From: Selenomonas sp.
GTDB lineage: Bacteria; Bacillota; Negativicutes; Selenomonadales; Selenomonadaceae
Length of the DNA: 15,391 bases
Reading direction: 5' to 3'
NCBI RefSeq assembly: GCF_022771645.1
Contig: NZ_JALFCU010000015.1
Span: 1 to 15,391, forward strand
The notes below the pieces were generated by a model. It saw only the letters and a program-made list of their open reading frames with translations, was not told the origin of the DNA and did no database searches. Below are positions 1 to 7,104 of this stretch, one piece after another; the stretch's first letter is position 1, and each line of letters starts with the position of its first letter. Both the position numbers and the translations under genes were made by a program.

Positions 1-12
1 CGCCGCCCCCTT
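1..12 (-). promoter_or_regulatory. Probable ribosome site of the next gene, off the window edge
   Basis: Directly after the TAA stop of the efflux adaptor, the minus strand reads AAGGGGGCGGCG, a purine-rich Shine-Dalgarno-like stretch. In AcrA-type operons the next gene usually encodes the RND inner-membrane pump, so a start codon would be expected just beyond base 1. No coding sequence of that gene is visible here, so its identity is inferred from context only. Confidence 0.35.
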
Positions 13-1227
13 TTAGCTGTTGGCGCCGGTATCGACGACCTTCGTATCATCGAACATGGTCGTGTCGTCATCAAACGAGAAGCCCATGTCACCGGCCGTC
101 ACCATCGTGACCGCGAGGTCCTTGCCCTCCTGGAGGTTCGAGAGGCCTTCGACGATGACCGTGTCACTCGCGGAAAGGCCGTCTTTGATGATGTAATAGC
201 TGCCGACCTTTTGACCGAGCGTCACCGTGCGCGCCTCGGACTTGTTGTCGCCGTTCACAACCATGACGAACGATTTGCCGAGCAGCTGCTGCACGGCGCG
301 CTGCGGCACGAGGATCGCGTTCGGCACCGTCTCGCCCGTGAGCTTGACGCGCGCGAACATGCCCGGCAGCAGCAGTCCGTTCGGATTCTGGAACAGCGCC
401 TTGACCATGAGCGTGCCGGTGTTCTGCGCGAGCGCGCGGTCGGCCTGCACGATGCGGCCGTCATACGGATACGCCGAGCCGTCCGAGAGCGTGATGGAGA
501 CCTGCACGCCGCCCTTGTCCGAGCCGCTCTGCATGGCCTGGATGTTCTTGAACTTCAAATATTCCGATTCCGAAATGCTGAACTCCACGAACACGGGATC
601 CGTCGTGCCGATTGTCACGAGATTCGTCGATCCGGCCGCAGCGAACGTGCCGACGGCGACATCATCGACGGAGAGCTGGCCGGACATCGGCGCATAGATG
701 ACCGTATCGTCGAGATCCTGGCGCGCCTTCTGTAAGAGCGCTGCATTCGCGGCAGCCGCCGCGCTGTACGCGTCGACGTTCGCCTGCTGCGTCGTGACCG
801 TCTGCTCCGAGATCGCGTCGCTCGCGAGGAGCTGCTGGTCGCGGTAGAGATCCGTCTGCGCGTTCGACAGCGTCGCCTGCGATTGCGACAGCGTCGCCTG
901 CGCCTGCAGGACGGCCGACTCGTACTGGCGGCTGTCGATGCGATAGAGCGGCTGCCCCGCCGTCACGTAGTCGCCGCCGTGGAAATATTTCTCGACGACG
1001 TTGCCCGAGACCTTGGACTGGACCTTGACCTCGTCGCGGCCGGCGATTTGGCCGGCGTACTGGCTCGCGACCGGCGTATCCTGCTGCAGGACCTTCATGG
1101 CCTTGACCTGCGTCGCGCCGGCGGCTTGCTGCTGCTGCTGGCCGCCGCACCCCGTGAAGAGCGCCGAGGCCGCGAGCGCCAGCGCGCCGAGGATCGCGAG
1201 CGGTTTCCGTTTTTTCGCAAAAAGCAA
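13..1227 (-). CDS. RND efflux periplasmic adaptor (AcrA/MexA family lipoprotein)
   Basis: Periplasmic membrane-fusion subunit that would link an RND inner-membrane pump to an outer-membrane channel for drug or solute export. The protein of about 404 aa starts KKRK, followed by a hydrophobic segment ending in LFTGC, which reads as a lipoprotein signal with Cys27 as the lipidated residue. A Gln/Ala-rich linker follows, then the biotinyl-lipoyl half (SKVSGNVVEKYFHGGDYVTAGQPL), a helical hairpin rich in Gln and Ala (about 95-170), the second lipoyl half (IYAPMSGQLS) and beta-barrel regions (LLPGMFARVKL, ILVPQRAV). The chosen start is TTG, 8 nt after a perfect AAGGAGG; an in-frame TTG-ATG farther upstream overlaps that ribosome site and is unlikely. 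The C-terminus carries an acidic tail (FDDDTTMFDD). It is divergent from a MarR regulator, which probably controls it. Confidence 0.93.
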   Translation of the reverse strand: MLFAKKRKPLAILGALALAASALFTGCGGQQQQQAAGATQVKAMKVLQQDTPVASQYAGQIAGRDEVKVQSKVSGNVVEKYFHGGDYVTAGQPLYRIDSRQYESAVLQAQATLSQSQATLSNAQTDLYRDQQLLASDAISEQTVTTQQANVDAYSAAAAANAALLQKARQDLDDTVIYAPMSGQLSVDDVAVGTFAAAGSTNLVTIGTTDPVFVEFSISESEYLKFKNIQAMQSGSDKGGVQVSITLSDGSAYPYDGRIVQADRALAQNTGTLMVKALFQNPNGLLLPGMFARVKLTGETVPNAILVPQRAVQQLLGKSFVMVVNGDNKSEARTVTLGQKVGSYYIIKDGLSASDTVIVEGLSNLQEGKDLAVTMVTAGDMGFSFDDDTTMFDDTKVVDTGANS

Positions 1228-1248
1228 AAAAATAACCTCCTTCATCAA

Positions 1249-1266
1249 AGCCCGCTTGCGCGGGCT
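1249..1266 (-). other. 5' leader hairpin with GCAA tetraloop ahead of the adaptor gene
   Basis: On the minus strand AGCCCGC, GCAA, GCGGGCT forms a perfect 7-bp GC-rich stem closed by a GNRA-type loop, ending about 7 nt before the AAGGAGG of the efflux adaptor. No run of T follows, so it is not a normal terminator. It may stabilise the mRNA or influence initiation; that role is inferred. Confidence 0.5.
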
Positions 1267-1291
1267 CGCTTGTTTGCTACAAGTCCGTGAG

Positions 1292-1317
1292 AAATAGTAA
1301 ATAAATGTTTACTATTT
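1292..1317. promoter_or_regulatory. Candidate MarR operator (10-bp inverted repeat)
   Basis: AAATAGTAAA and TTTACTATTT form perfect 10-nt arms separated by 6 nt. The site lies between the divergent adaptor and marR genes, just downstream of the predicted adaptor -10 box, where a bound repressor would block transcription. MarR-family dimers commonly bind AT-rich palindromes of this size in such divergent regions. Assignment to the adjacent MarR protein is inferred. Confidence 0.6.
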
Positions 1318-1326
1318 ATGTCCCAT

Positions 1327-1355
1327 ATGGTATCGTATACGCATAGAAAAGTCAA
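1327..1355 (-). promoter_or_regulatory. Predicted sigma-A-type promoter of the efflux adaptor gene
   Basis: On the minus strand the -35 is TTGACT (1350-1355), followed by a 17-nt spacer and a -10 of TACCAT (1327-1332). The expected start of transcription falls just before the 10-bp inverted repeat at 1292-1317, consistent with repression. About 100 nt of leader would precede the TTG start. Confidence 0.6.
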
Positions 1356-1368
1356 GAAGCGGCGCCTG

Positions 1369-1396
1369 TTTTCCGCCGCCATCACGAAAATATAAT
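1369..1396 (+). promoter_or_regulatory. Predicted marR promoter
   Basis: A perfect TATAAT (1391-1396) lies 38 nt before the marR start codon. The best -35 is only a weak TTTTCC at 1369-1374 with a 16-nt spacer. The ribosome site AAAGGAG follows at 1420-1426, 8 nt from the ATG. The proposed operator is about 50 nt upstream of this -35, so autoregulation is less certain than control of the adaptor gene. Confidence 0.45.
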
Positions 1397-1434
1397 CCTG
1401 TTCAACACATCCCACACGCAAAGGAGCTATCGCC

Positions 1435-1926
1435 ATGCAAGGAAACCTGCAAGCGGTGCAAGAGATTCCTCGAACCGTCGACCCATCCACCGGCATCCGC
1501 GCGATGTCGTCGAGCTTCATCGAAATGCTCGTGCTCATCCACCGGAAATTTTATCGCGGCATCACGACGCCCGTGCCGCTCAACCAGTTCGCCGTGCTCA
1601 TGGTGCTGCGCGTCGAAGAGCCGGCTTCGCCGACGCTCATCGGCGACATCCTGCACATCTCGAAGCAGCAGATGACGAGCATCACGGAACGCCTCGTCGA
1701 CGCCGGCTTCGTCACGCGCGCGACGGATCCCTCCGACCGCCGCCGCCTGCTGCTGTCGCTGACGGACGATGGCGCGCGCGTGCTCGACGACCAGAACGAC
1801 GTCGTGCGCCGCAAATTCATCGAAAGCCTCGCGGGCCTCACGGACGCGGAGCAAGACGAGCTCGCAAGCTCCATCCGCACGATCTCGCACTACGTCGAAA
1901 AGATGCGGAACGCATCGGACGCATAA
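1435..1926 (+). CDS. MarR-family transcriptional regulator
   Basis: Winged helix-turn-helix regulator of 163 aa. The core has the order seen in the family: a dimerisation helix (SSFIEMLVLIHRKFYR), then LNQFAVLMVLRVEEPASPTLIGDILHISKQQMTSITERLVDAGFV as helix-turn-helix and recognition helix, then the wing with the hallmark DPSDRRRLLLSLTDDGARVL, and a C-terminal dimerisation helix. The ATG has AAAGGAG 8 nt upstream. It is the only plus-strand gene here and is divergent from the RND adaptor, an arrangement typical of a local repressor of efflux. The ligand is unknown. The N-terminal 20 residues are not part of the usual fold and may be disordered. Confidence 0.92.
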   Translation: MQGNLQAVQEIPRTVDPSTGIRAMSSSFIEMLVLIHRKFYRGITTPVPLNQFAVLMVLRVEEPASPTLIGDILHISKQQMTSITERLVDAGFVTRATDPSDRRRLLLSLTDDGARVLDDQNDVVRRKFIESLAGLTDAEQDELASSIRTISHYVEKMRNASDA

Positions 1927-1950
1927 AACCACGGACAAAAAACGGTGGGA

Positions 1951-2257
1951 CTGTTGCAGTTACTGGAATAATTTCATCGATTGCGATCGTAACTTCATAT
2001 GCCAGCCTCTCCCTACGGGAGAGGGGGACCGCGAAGCGGTGGAGAGGGTGTCGAAGGTACGATGTAACGAATACAAACAAAAGTTGAGTCGAAGGATGGC
2101 AAAACGTCCTTCGACTCAACTTTTTACGTAATAGTTACGCCCTACCTTCGCCACCCTTTCCGTCGCCTACGGCGCCACCTTCCCCGTAGGGGAAGGCTTC
2201 TGTATAAGGAACGATTGGCAATAGATGTATGCGGAATCCGTTTAGTAACTGCAACAG
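1951..2257. repeat. 307-bp imperfect palindrome with 14-bp terminal inverted repeats (MITE-like)
   Basis: The outer ends are perfect inverted repeats, CTGTTGCAGTTACT at 1951-1964 and its complement at 2244-2257. Similarity continues inward almost to the centre. The 56-nt blocks 2004-2059 and 2143-2198 (reversed) share 41 of 56 positions by eye, and many differences are paired so that small hairpins inside each arm are kept. The centre is an 18-bp perfect stem that looks like a terminator. No coding sequence is present and no clear target-site duplication was found. It fills the gap between the convergent marR and helicase genes. It could be a non-autonomous mobile element or a structured repetitive terminator. 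Confidence 0.7.
2079..2125. terminator. Bidirectional intrinsic terminator at the palindrome centre
   Basis: Arms at 2079-2096 (AAAAGTTGAGTCGAAGGA) and 2107-2124 are perfectly complementary over 18 nt, with a 10-nt loop. The stem is flanked by A-run and T-run, so it can stop transcripts from either side: marR from the left and the restriction operon from the right. Confidence 0.8.
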
Positions 2258-2267
2258 CCTCGTATTT

Positions 2268-5200
2268 TTATCCCTGTGCTCCGAACTGCTCCTGCACGAG
2301 CGCGTCAAGCGTGCCTTGCTTCACGAACTCCATGACGTCGAGGTCGACGAAGTTCTTTTGCGAAATCTGCTGCGCGGCTTTGTCGAAGCCGAAGATGTAG
2401 GCGATGGCGATGCTATAGATGATATGGCTCGGGGCGAAGCCGTAGACTTGGTGCTCGAGGATGTGGCGGAGGCGCGCGGCGTCATCGGGGTATGCGGCTT
2501 TGAGGCCGGCGCTCCGGTAGAGGCGCTTGACGATCTCCGTGATGTAGAGGCCGGACTTCATGTAGAAATCGACGAACGTCTTTTCTGGATCGTCGAAGAT
2601 GCCAGGGTTCTCCGCTTCGAGCGCGTCGACCATCTGCGTGACGACGTTCTTCGGTGTGAAAATCTGGTTCGTCTTCTGCGGCGGGATGTAGTCGAAAATA
2701 TCCTCGTCCTGCGTCTCGTCGAAGTAATCGGCCAGCCGCTCCTTCAGCCGCAAAAATTCTTGAATGGATTCGTCGAACACGACCTCGTTGAAGAGGTGGC
2801 CGTCGAAATGCTTCGTTTCGCCCGTCTCGGGATCGTCGTAGTCGCCGCCGTCGCGCAGAAAGCGGAACTCCGGCTCCGTGATGCCCGTGACCTCGGCGAA
2901 GACGTCATCCGGCGTGTAGTCGTCGAAATTCGCGAGCCGCAGGTCTTTGCCGCCGCCGTGCGCCATTTCGCTGTACGCCATGATGAAGCTCGGGATCGTT
3001 CGGGAAAAACCGCGCAGATGCGCGCGGATGTCGTCCTCGACGCCCTTCTTCTTCTTTGCTTCCTGCTGGCGCTCCAGCTCCTCGACGACCGTCTGCTGCG
3101 CTTCCCCGAACTTCTTTGTCGCCGTCTCCTGCAAATCCTTCTGGAACGCCTCGGTCGCCTGCTGGATCTTCGCCTGCACGTCGGCGTTGAGCTTCTGGAC
3201 TTCCTGTTCATCCTTGGCCTGCTGCACGCGCTCCTCGTGCTCGGCAAGGATGATTTTTTTCGCCTGCTCGTGGTCTTCCGCGAGGTGCTGGAACGTCTCT
3301 TTGATGTCCTTTTCGACGCGCGTGCTGATCTGCTGCGCCTTGCCTTTCGTGAGGCCGTAGGCATCCTTGATGTCGGTGTCGATGGTCGGCTGGAGGTTCG
3401 TGACGAGCGTGTCGGCGACGGCCTCCGCGACCTTCATCGTCTGCGGCGCGTCTTCCTTTACAACCGTGCCGATGATGTCCTGCGTCTCGCGCGTGACGTC
3501 CTCATAGACCTTCTTGCCGAAAAATCCCTCGGACTTCTGGACGACGATTGCGTTCGGCACATCGACCTCGCCGTTTTCGTCCACGGAGACCGTTTCCGCG
3601 TCGTCCATCGAGAGCTCGTTCTTCTTGTCGGTCGGCTCCTCGGCAGGCGTGAGCTTCTGCAGCACGTCGCGCACGGCGGCCGGCGCGGAGAAGATGTTGC
3701 CGATATTCTGGAACAGGAAATTGCTCATGAAGCCGCGCCGGATGACCTCTTTCGCTTTGATCGTGCGCGGGATCGTCAGCACGCTCGCCGCATCGAGCTC
3801 GACCATCTTGCCGTCGTCGTCCTCGGCGATGACGGGGAAGAAATTCAGCAGGCGCTTGATGTGCTCCTCGTGCTCTTCCTTCGTCCCGCCGCCGTTCGCC
3901 GTCGTGGCGTTCAGATTGTTCGCGAAATCGTCGAAAATCATCAGCGTGCGCTCGGGCGCGAAGTCGAAGACGTAGGCGTTCTCCTTCTGGTAGCGCTTGC
4001 CGTCCTCCGTGTACTCGTACGGATTCTGCGCGCGGAACGCGGCCTGCATATACTCGGCGGGGCTCTTCATGTTCGACAGGATGAAGACCGCCGTCCACGG
4101 CTTCACCGTGACGCCCGTCGTCAGCTGCCCGACGGACAGCGTGATCGTGCGGTCGTGGTGCGCGATGGCATCGAGCACCTTGTCATAGCTCTTCTTGTTT
4201 TCCGTGTCATCCGATTCATCGAGCCGTCCGTCGCCCGCAGCGATGACGACCTCGTACTGCTCGAAGACGGGATGCCGCTTCAAGAGCTTCGCCATCGCTT
4301 TCACGCTGTCCACGCGGCTCATTAGCCAGAACGTATGCCGCAGCTCGCGCCGCAGCTCCGGCGTGCTGAACGGGAATTTTTCGTTCGTCGTCAGCATATC
4401 GAGGAACTTTTCGACGTCCTTTTCATAGACGAAGCGCCCTTTGTCGACGCGGAAAAATTCATTGAGGTCGAACGCATACTCCGCGTGCTCGTCCTCGGAA
4501 AGATCGAGCCCTTTCGCCAGCGTGTCGCGGATCATGTTCGAGAGCTGATAGGTGAACATATTGAGGCGCGGCAGCTTTTCGTAGGGATTCGTCCCCTGCG
4601 CAGGATTCCAGTTCGCTTTCGCTTCCTGCTCGTCCTCGTACGACCAGTTGAAAATCTGCTCGGGGCGGAACTTGCTGCTCGCGATGGCCTTGAACGGCGT
4701 GCCGGAGAGGTGCAGCGTGAACTTGCGGCGGATGCTGTCGAACGCCTTGTCCGTCTTGTACGTATCGACGCCCTCGTGCGCCTCGTCGATGACGAGCAAA
4801 TCCCAATCGGTCTCGGCGATCCATTTCAGCTTCTTGAAGCTTCCGCCGAAATAAATCGAGCCCTTCAGCCCCTGCAAACTCTCGAACGCGATGAGCCCGG
4901 CGCGGTCGATCTCGTCATCGGAGAGCTTGTCGATGTAGTCCTGATAGGCTGCATAGGAAAGCACCGGCTGATCGGCGAGCGCGTCCGTCTCGCTGACGAA
5001 CAGGTAGCCCGTCTGCCAGCGGATGAACTGCGCGAAATCCTGATACCACGAGTTCGCGATGCTCGGACGGTTCGTCACGATGAGCACGCGCGCCGCGTCG
5101 ATGCGCCGCGCGAAATCGTACGTCGTCAGCGTCTTGCCAAAGCGCGGCTTCGCGTTCCAGAGGAACGAGCGCGCGTCGTCGGTGTAATCGTCCTTGTGCG

Positions 5201-5648
5201 CGGCGTAATAGGCCGCCGTCTGCTCCACGGCGCGCTGCTGCTCCGCGCGCAGCACGTACGGCGTATGCGTCTCGCTGTCCTGCAGATCGCTCGCGTCGCG
5301 GTCGCGGAAGTGGTAAAAATAGTTCTTCGACGTCTTGCCGTCGATGCGAAACCACTCCGTCTGCGGCCGACGCTCGATGTGCTTCACGACCGTCAGATAA
5401 TCATGGAACTCGTGATCGGTGAAATACGCGCCCGACCCGTCCGTATACCGCGCCTCGGACGACCACTCCAGATGCGCCGCGATGTCCGCCGTATGCGTCT
5501 GCTGGTAAATGCGATCCTTCACGCTCTGCTTCGCCGTGTAGCCGATCTTCGTCCAGCCGTCGTGATCCGGCACGCCCGGCGTCGTGTAGGCGTAAATCAT
5601 CGGGACGATGTTGGAGAAGGACTTGATTTTTGTGTTGTCCATGTCCAT
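2268..5648 (-). CDS. Restriction-type protein: GIY-YIG-like nuclease, DEAH helicase and C-terminal half-methyltransferase
   Basis: Protein of about 1126 aa, probably the translocase/nuclease subunit of the neighbouring methyltransferase. Residues 18-90 resemble a GIY-YIG/T5orf172 nuclease (IYAYT, TKIGYT, a following Arg, DHEFHDYL). A superfamily 2 helicase follows: Walker A NAKPRFGKT (about 166), DEAH (about 289), SGTP (about 316), and GQLTTGVTV plus EYMQAAFRAQ (about 508-541). Residues 770-870 are charged, Gln-rich and likely coiled coil. The C-terminus (about 995-1090) holds a motif X-like NQIFTPKNVV and a motif I-like FVDFYMKSGLYITEI, then YGFAPSHIIYSIAIAYIFGF, but no NPPY. The ATG overlaps the upstream stop as TGATG, with GGGGAGG close by; ATG at 5642 is an alternative. 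Cutting activity is inferred. Confidence 0.85.
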   Translation of the reverse strand: MDMDNTKIKSFSNIVPMIYAYTTPGVPDHDGWTKIGYTAKQSVKDRIYQQTHTADIAAHLEWSSEARYTDGSGAYFTDHEFHDYLTVVKHIERRPQTEWFRIDGKTSKNYFYHFRDRDASDLQDSETHTPYVLRAEQQRAVEQTAAYYAAHKDDYTDDARSFLWNAKPRFGKTLTTYDFARRIDAARVLIVTNRPSIANSWYQDFAQFIRWQTGYLFVSETDALADQPVLSYAAYQDYIDKLSDDEIDRAGLIAFESLQGLKGSIYFGGSFKKLKWIAETDWDLLVIDEAHEGVDTYKTDKAFDSIRRKFTLHLSGTPFKAIASSKFRPEQIFNWSYEDEQEAKANWNPAQGTNPYEKLPRLNMFTYQLSNMIRDTLAKGLDLSEDEHAEYAFDLNEFFRVDKGRFVYEKDVEKFLDMLTTNEKFPFSTPELRRELRHTFWLMSRVDSVKAMAKLLKRHPVFEQYEVVIAAGDGRLDESDDTENKKSYDKVLDAIAHHDRTITLSVGQLTTGVTVKPWTAVFILSNMKSPAEYMQAAFRAQNPYEYTEDGKRYQKENAYVFDFAPERTLMIFDDFANNLNATTANGGGTKEEHEEHIKRLLNFFPVIAEDDDGKMVELDAASVLTIPRTIKAKEVIRRGFMSNFLFQNIGNIFSAPAAVRDVLQKLTPAEEPTDKKNELSMDDAETVSVDENGEVDVPNAIVVQKSEGFFGKKVYEDVTRETQDIIGTVVKEDAPQTMKVAEAVADTLVTNLQPTIDTDIKDAYGLTKGKAQQISTRVEKDIKETFQHLAEDHEQAKKIILAEHEERVQQAKDEQEVQKLNADVQAKIQQATEAFQKDLQETATKKFGEAQQTVVEELERQQEAKKKKGVEDDIRAHLRGFSRTIPSFIMAYSEMAHGGGKDLRLANFDDYTPDDVFAEVTGITEPEFRFLRDGGDYDDPETGETKHFDGHLFNEVVFDESIQEFLRLKERLADYFDETQDEDIFDYIPPQKTNQIFTPKNVVTQMVDALEAENPGIFDDPEKTFVDFYMKSGLYITEIVKRLYRSAGLKAAYPDDAARLRHILEHQVYGFAPSHIIYSIAIAYIFGFDKAAQQISQKNFVDLDVMEFVKQGTLDALVQEQFGAQG

Positions 5649-6649
5649 CAAGCCTCCCCGTTCGCCATCGGCTTAATCATCGACTGGATGAATTGCACCT
5701 GTTCATCTGTGATTCCGTATTTACGATACAGTTCTTCGTCTGTCCACGGCTTTGAAAAATCTTGCGTTGGCACAAAATTGAAGACCAGCTTCGATAAACC
5801 GATGCCACTCAACGACATCAGAATCAAGAAGCGAACGAACGCCGTCTGCAAATAGGTCATGACGTAGTTCGCCGTCGCTTTGTCGTCGAACGGGCCGACC
5901 ATGAAATAAGAGTGCGTGCAAACCTCGCCGGGCAGCATTACGCGCAGCGAGGACGGAATCACGCGAAATCTACCATCAGAGCCAGGCTCGCCCGCGTGCT
6001 CCGCGCTCGTCTTGCTAATCATCACTTTGTACTTGTCAACGTACTCCAATCCCTTCGTGATTTCGTTGCGGTCGATATAGGTGATGCTGTTCCCGCTTGC
6101 ATAGAGGGCAAGCTGCTCAGGAGACGTACGCGTTTCTTTCCCGCGATAACTCGTGTTCAGCCCGAACGGCATTAGGCTGCTCATTTGGTCGGCAAGCAAC
6201 GGCTCATCAAACGAGCGAACCTTGCGAATGATGTCGATTGCTTCATTGTAGCGAACCAACACAGGAAACTCGTTCAGCGGGCGCGTCATTGTTGTCGTTT
6301 CTCCGTTGATGACGTTTGAGAACTTGCAATCTCCGTCGTAATTTTTGTTCCATGTGAAGAAACAAACACCGCCGCCGATGCTGTTATCTGGGAAGCAATC
6401 TTTTGCATTCGTGTAGTCAACGAGTTTCGAGATGTGCTTATCATTCATGATGTCATTGCGGAACTTGTCGAGCCCCATGCCGCCAGCGAACCATCGAGAC
6501 GGAATGATGAACGTCATAGCTTCGGGATTCGTCGATTTCACCTGTTCAATAAAGAGATTGTAGATAGGTTTTGCCTGACGGCCTGCACCGTTCGTGTCTT
6601 CCTGATACGGGGGATTCCCGATGGCTACGTCGAACTTGAATTTTCCCAT
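5648..6649 (-). CDS. C-terminal half of Eco57I-type adenine methyltransferase with target recognition region
   Basis: The 333-aa protein opens with MGKFKFDVAIGNPPYQ, so catalytic motif IV (NPPY, residues 12-15) lies at the extreme N-terminus and the SAM-binding motif I is absent. The rest (IIPSRWFAGGMGLDKFRNDIM, later KVMISKTSAEHAGEPG and NYVMTYLQTAFVRFL) matches what Eco57I-like methyltransferases carry after NPPY, including the specificity region. It probably needs the protein of 7421-8122, or the helicase C-terminus, for SAM binding. The ATG has AGAAAGGAGC 7 nt upstream. The reading frame stays open a further 47 codons upstream, but that part encodes a remnant and a terminator. GC is lower than in the neighbours: 53 of 120 bases in 6301-6420, against 69 of 120 in two helicase samples. 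Confidence 0.85.
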   Translation of the reverse strand: MGKFKFDVAIGNPPYQEDTNGAGRQAKPIYNLFIEQVKSTNPEAMTFIIPSRWFAGGMGLDKFRNDIMNDKHISKLVDYTNAKDCFPDNSIGGGVCFFTWNKNYDGDCKFSNVINGETTTMTRPLNEFPVLVRYNEAIDIIRKVRSFDEPLLADQMSSLMPFGLNTSYRGKETRTSPEQLALYASGNSITYIDRNEITKGLEYVDKYKVMISKTSAEHAGEPGSDGRFRVIPSSLRVMLPGEVCTHSYFMVGPFDDKATANYVMTYLQTAFVRFLILMSLSGIGLSKLVFNFVPTQDFSKPWTDEELYRKYGITDEQVQFIQSMIKPMANGEA

Positions 6650-6736
6650 TTCGCAGAGCTCCTTTCTCCAGACCTGCATCAGATCCACTTCCCGGTACGC
6701 CGGCCGCTGCGGGGCCGGCTCTGCCGCTGCGACAAA
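6650..6736 (-). pseudogene. Remnant of a methyltransferase N-half tail
   Basis: Directly upstream of, and in frame with, the NPPY gene, the minus strand still encodes FVAAAEPAPQRPAYREVDLMQVWRKELCE-like sequence. This matches the end of the separate N-half gene at 7421-8122 (FAAAEETMAVRYREVDLMQVWREE) with one codon of difference in length. No start codon with a ribosome site precedes it and it is cut off by the terminator at 6734-6787. It also supplies the ribosome site of the NPPY gene. It may be the relic of an earlier fused or adjacent methyltransferase. Confidence 0.65.
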
Positions 6737-6787
6737 ACAGCGCGGCTCCCTCCGCACGCGCGTGCGGAAAAGAGCCGCGCTGTTTTT
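6734..6787. terminator. Strong terminator after brnA
   Basis: AAAACAGCGCGGCTC (6734-6748) pairs perfectly with 6772-6786 over 15 bp, with flanking T-runs in both directions. Inside it an 18-nt self-complementary stretch (6751-6768) can form a second stem. It starts at the brnA stop codon and separates the toxin-antitoxin pair from the methyltransferase C-half. Confidence 0.85.
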
Positions 6788-7104
6788 CACAGGCAGTCTT
6801 TGAGCAGTTCCGGATGATCGACCGCTTTCACGATCAGACGGCGCAACACGCCCGTATACCCCGCGCCGAGCATCCGCTTCGCCTTGTTGATGGTCTGCTG
6901 CGGGACGCGGATCGTGATATTCTGCTTTTTTTGCATGGCAGCGCGACGCCCGCGGGCAAGAGTGGCTGCTCGTGCAATCTGCGCATCTGTCATTTCCGGT
7001 GCATCATCAAAATTGATGGGAAACTGTGCCGCACGCTCCGCTTCTGCGATCGCCGATGCTGGCGGCTGATCACCCGCGTGAAGTGTCATTCTGTGAATCG
7101 CCAT
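6787..7104 (-). CDS. brnA: BrnA-family antitoxin
   Basis: Antitoxin of 105 aa and DNA-binding partner of the upstream toxin. The N-terminal half is Ala-rich and would contact the toxin. The C-terminal half (KKQNITIRVPQQTINKAKRMLGAGYTGVLRRLIVKAV) reads as a ribbon-helix-helix domain, which in BrnA lies at the C-terminus. It overlaps the toxin gene by 35 nt, the usual toxin-first, overlapping layout. The ATG has AGAGG about 10 nt upstream; ATG six codons later is an alternative. In this family the antitoxin neutralises BrnT and the complex represses its own promoter, and a palindrome suited to that is present at 7411-7433. The stop codon runs directly into a terminator. Confidence 0.85.
   Translation of the reverse strand: MAIHRMTLHAGDQPPASAIAEAERAAQFPINFDDAPEMTDAQIARAATLARGRRAAMQKKQNITIRVPQQTINKAKRMLGAGYTGVLRRLIVKAVDHPELLKDCL

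Noticed and set aside
1947..2261. Intact IS6-family insertion at the 307-bp palindrome
   Set aside because: The ends resemble IS6 termini only over CTGTTGCAG, there is no transposase frame inside and no 8-bp target duplication was found.
2229..4325. Long plus-strand open frame (698 codons) opposite the helicase gene
   Set aside because: It is Arg/Leu/Val/Asp-rich without recognisable motifs and is fully antisense to a gene with clear helicase motifs. Similar frames at 4335-5855 and 12074-14131 are explained the same way by GC-rich codon use.
6650..6790. Upstream extension of the NPPY methyltransferase half to an ATG at 6790
   Set aside because: The extension reads through a perfect terminator hairpin and has no ribosome site, while ATG 6649 has AGAAAGGAGC at 7 nt. 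The homologous part is treated as a remnant.
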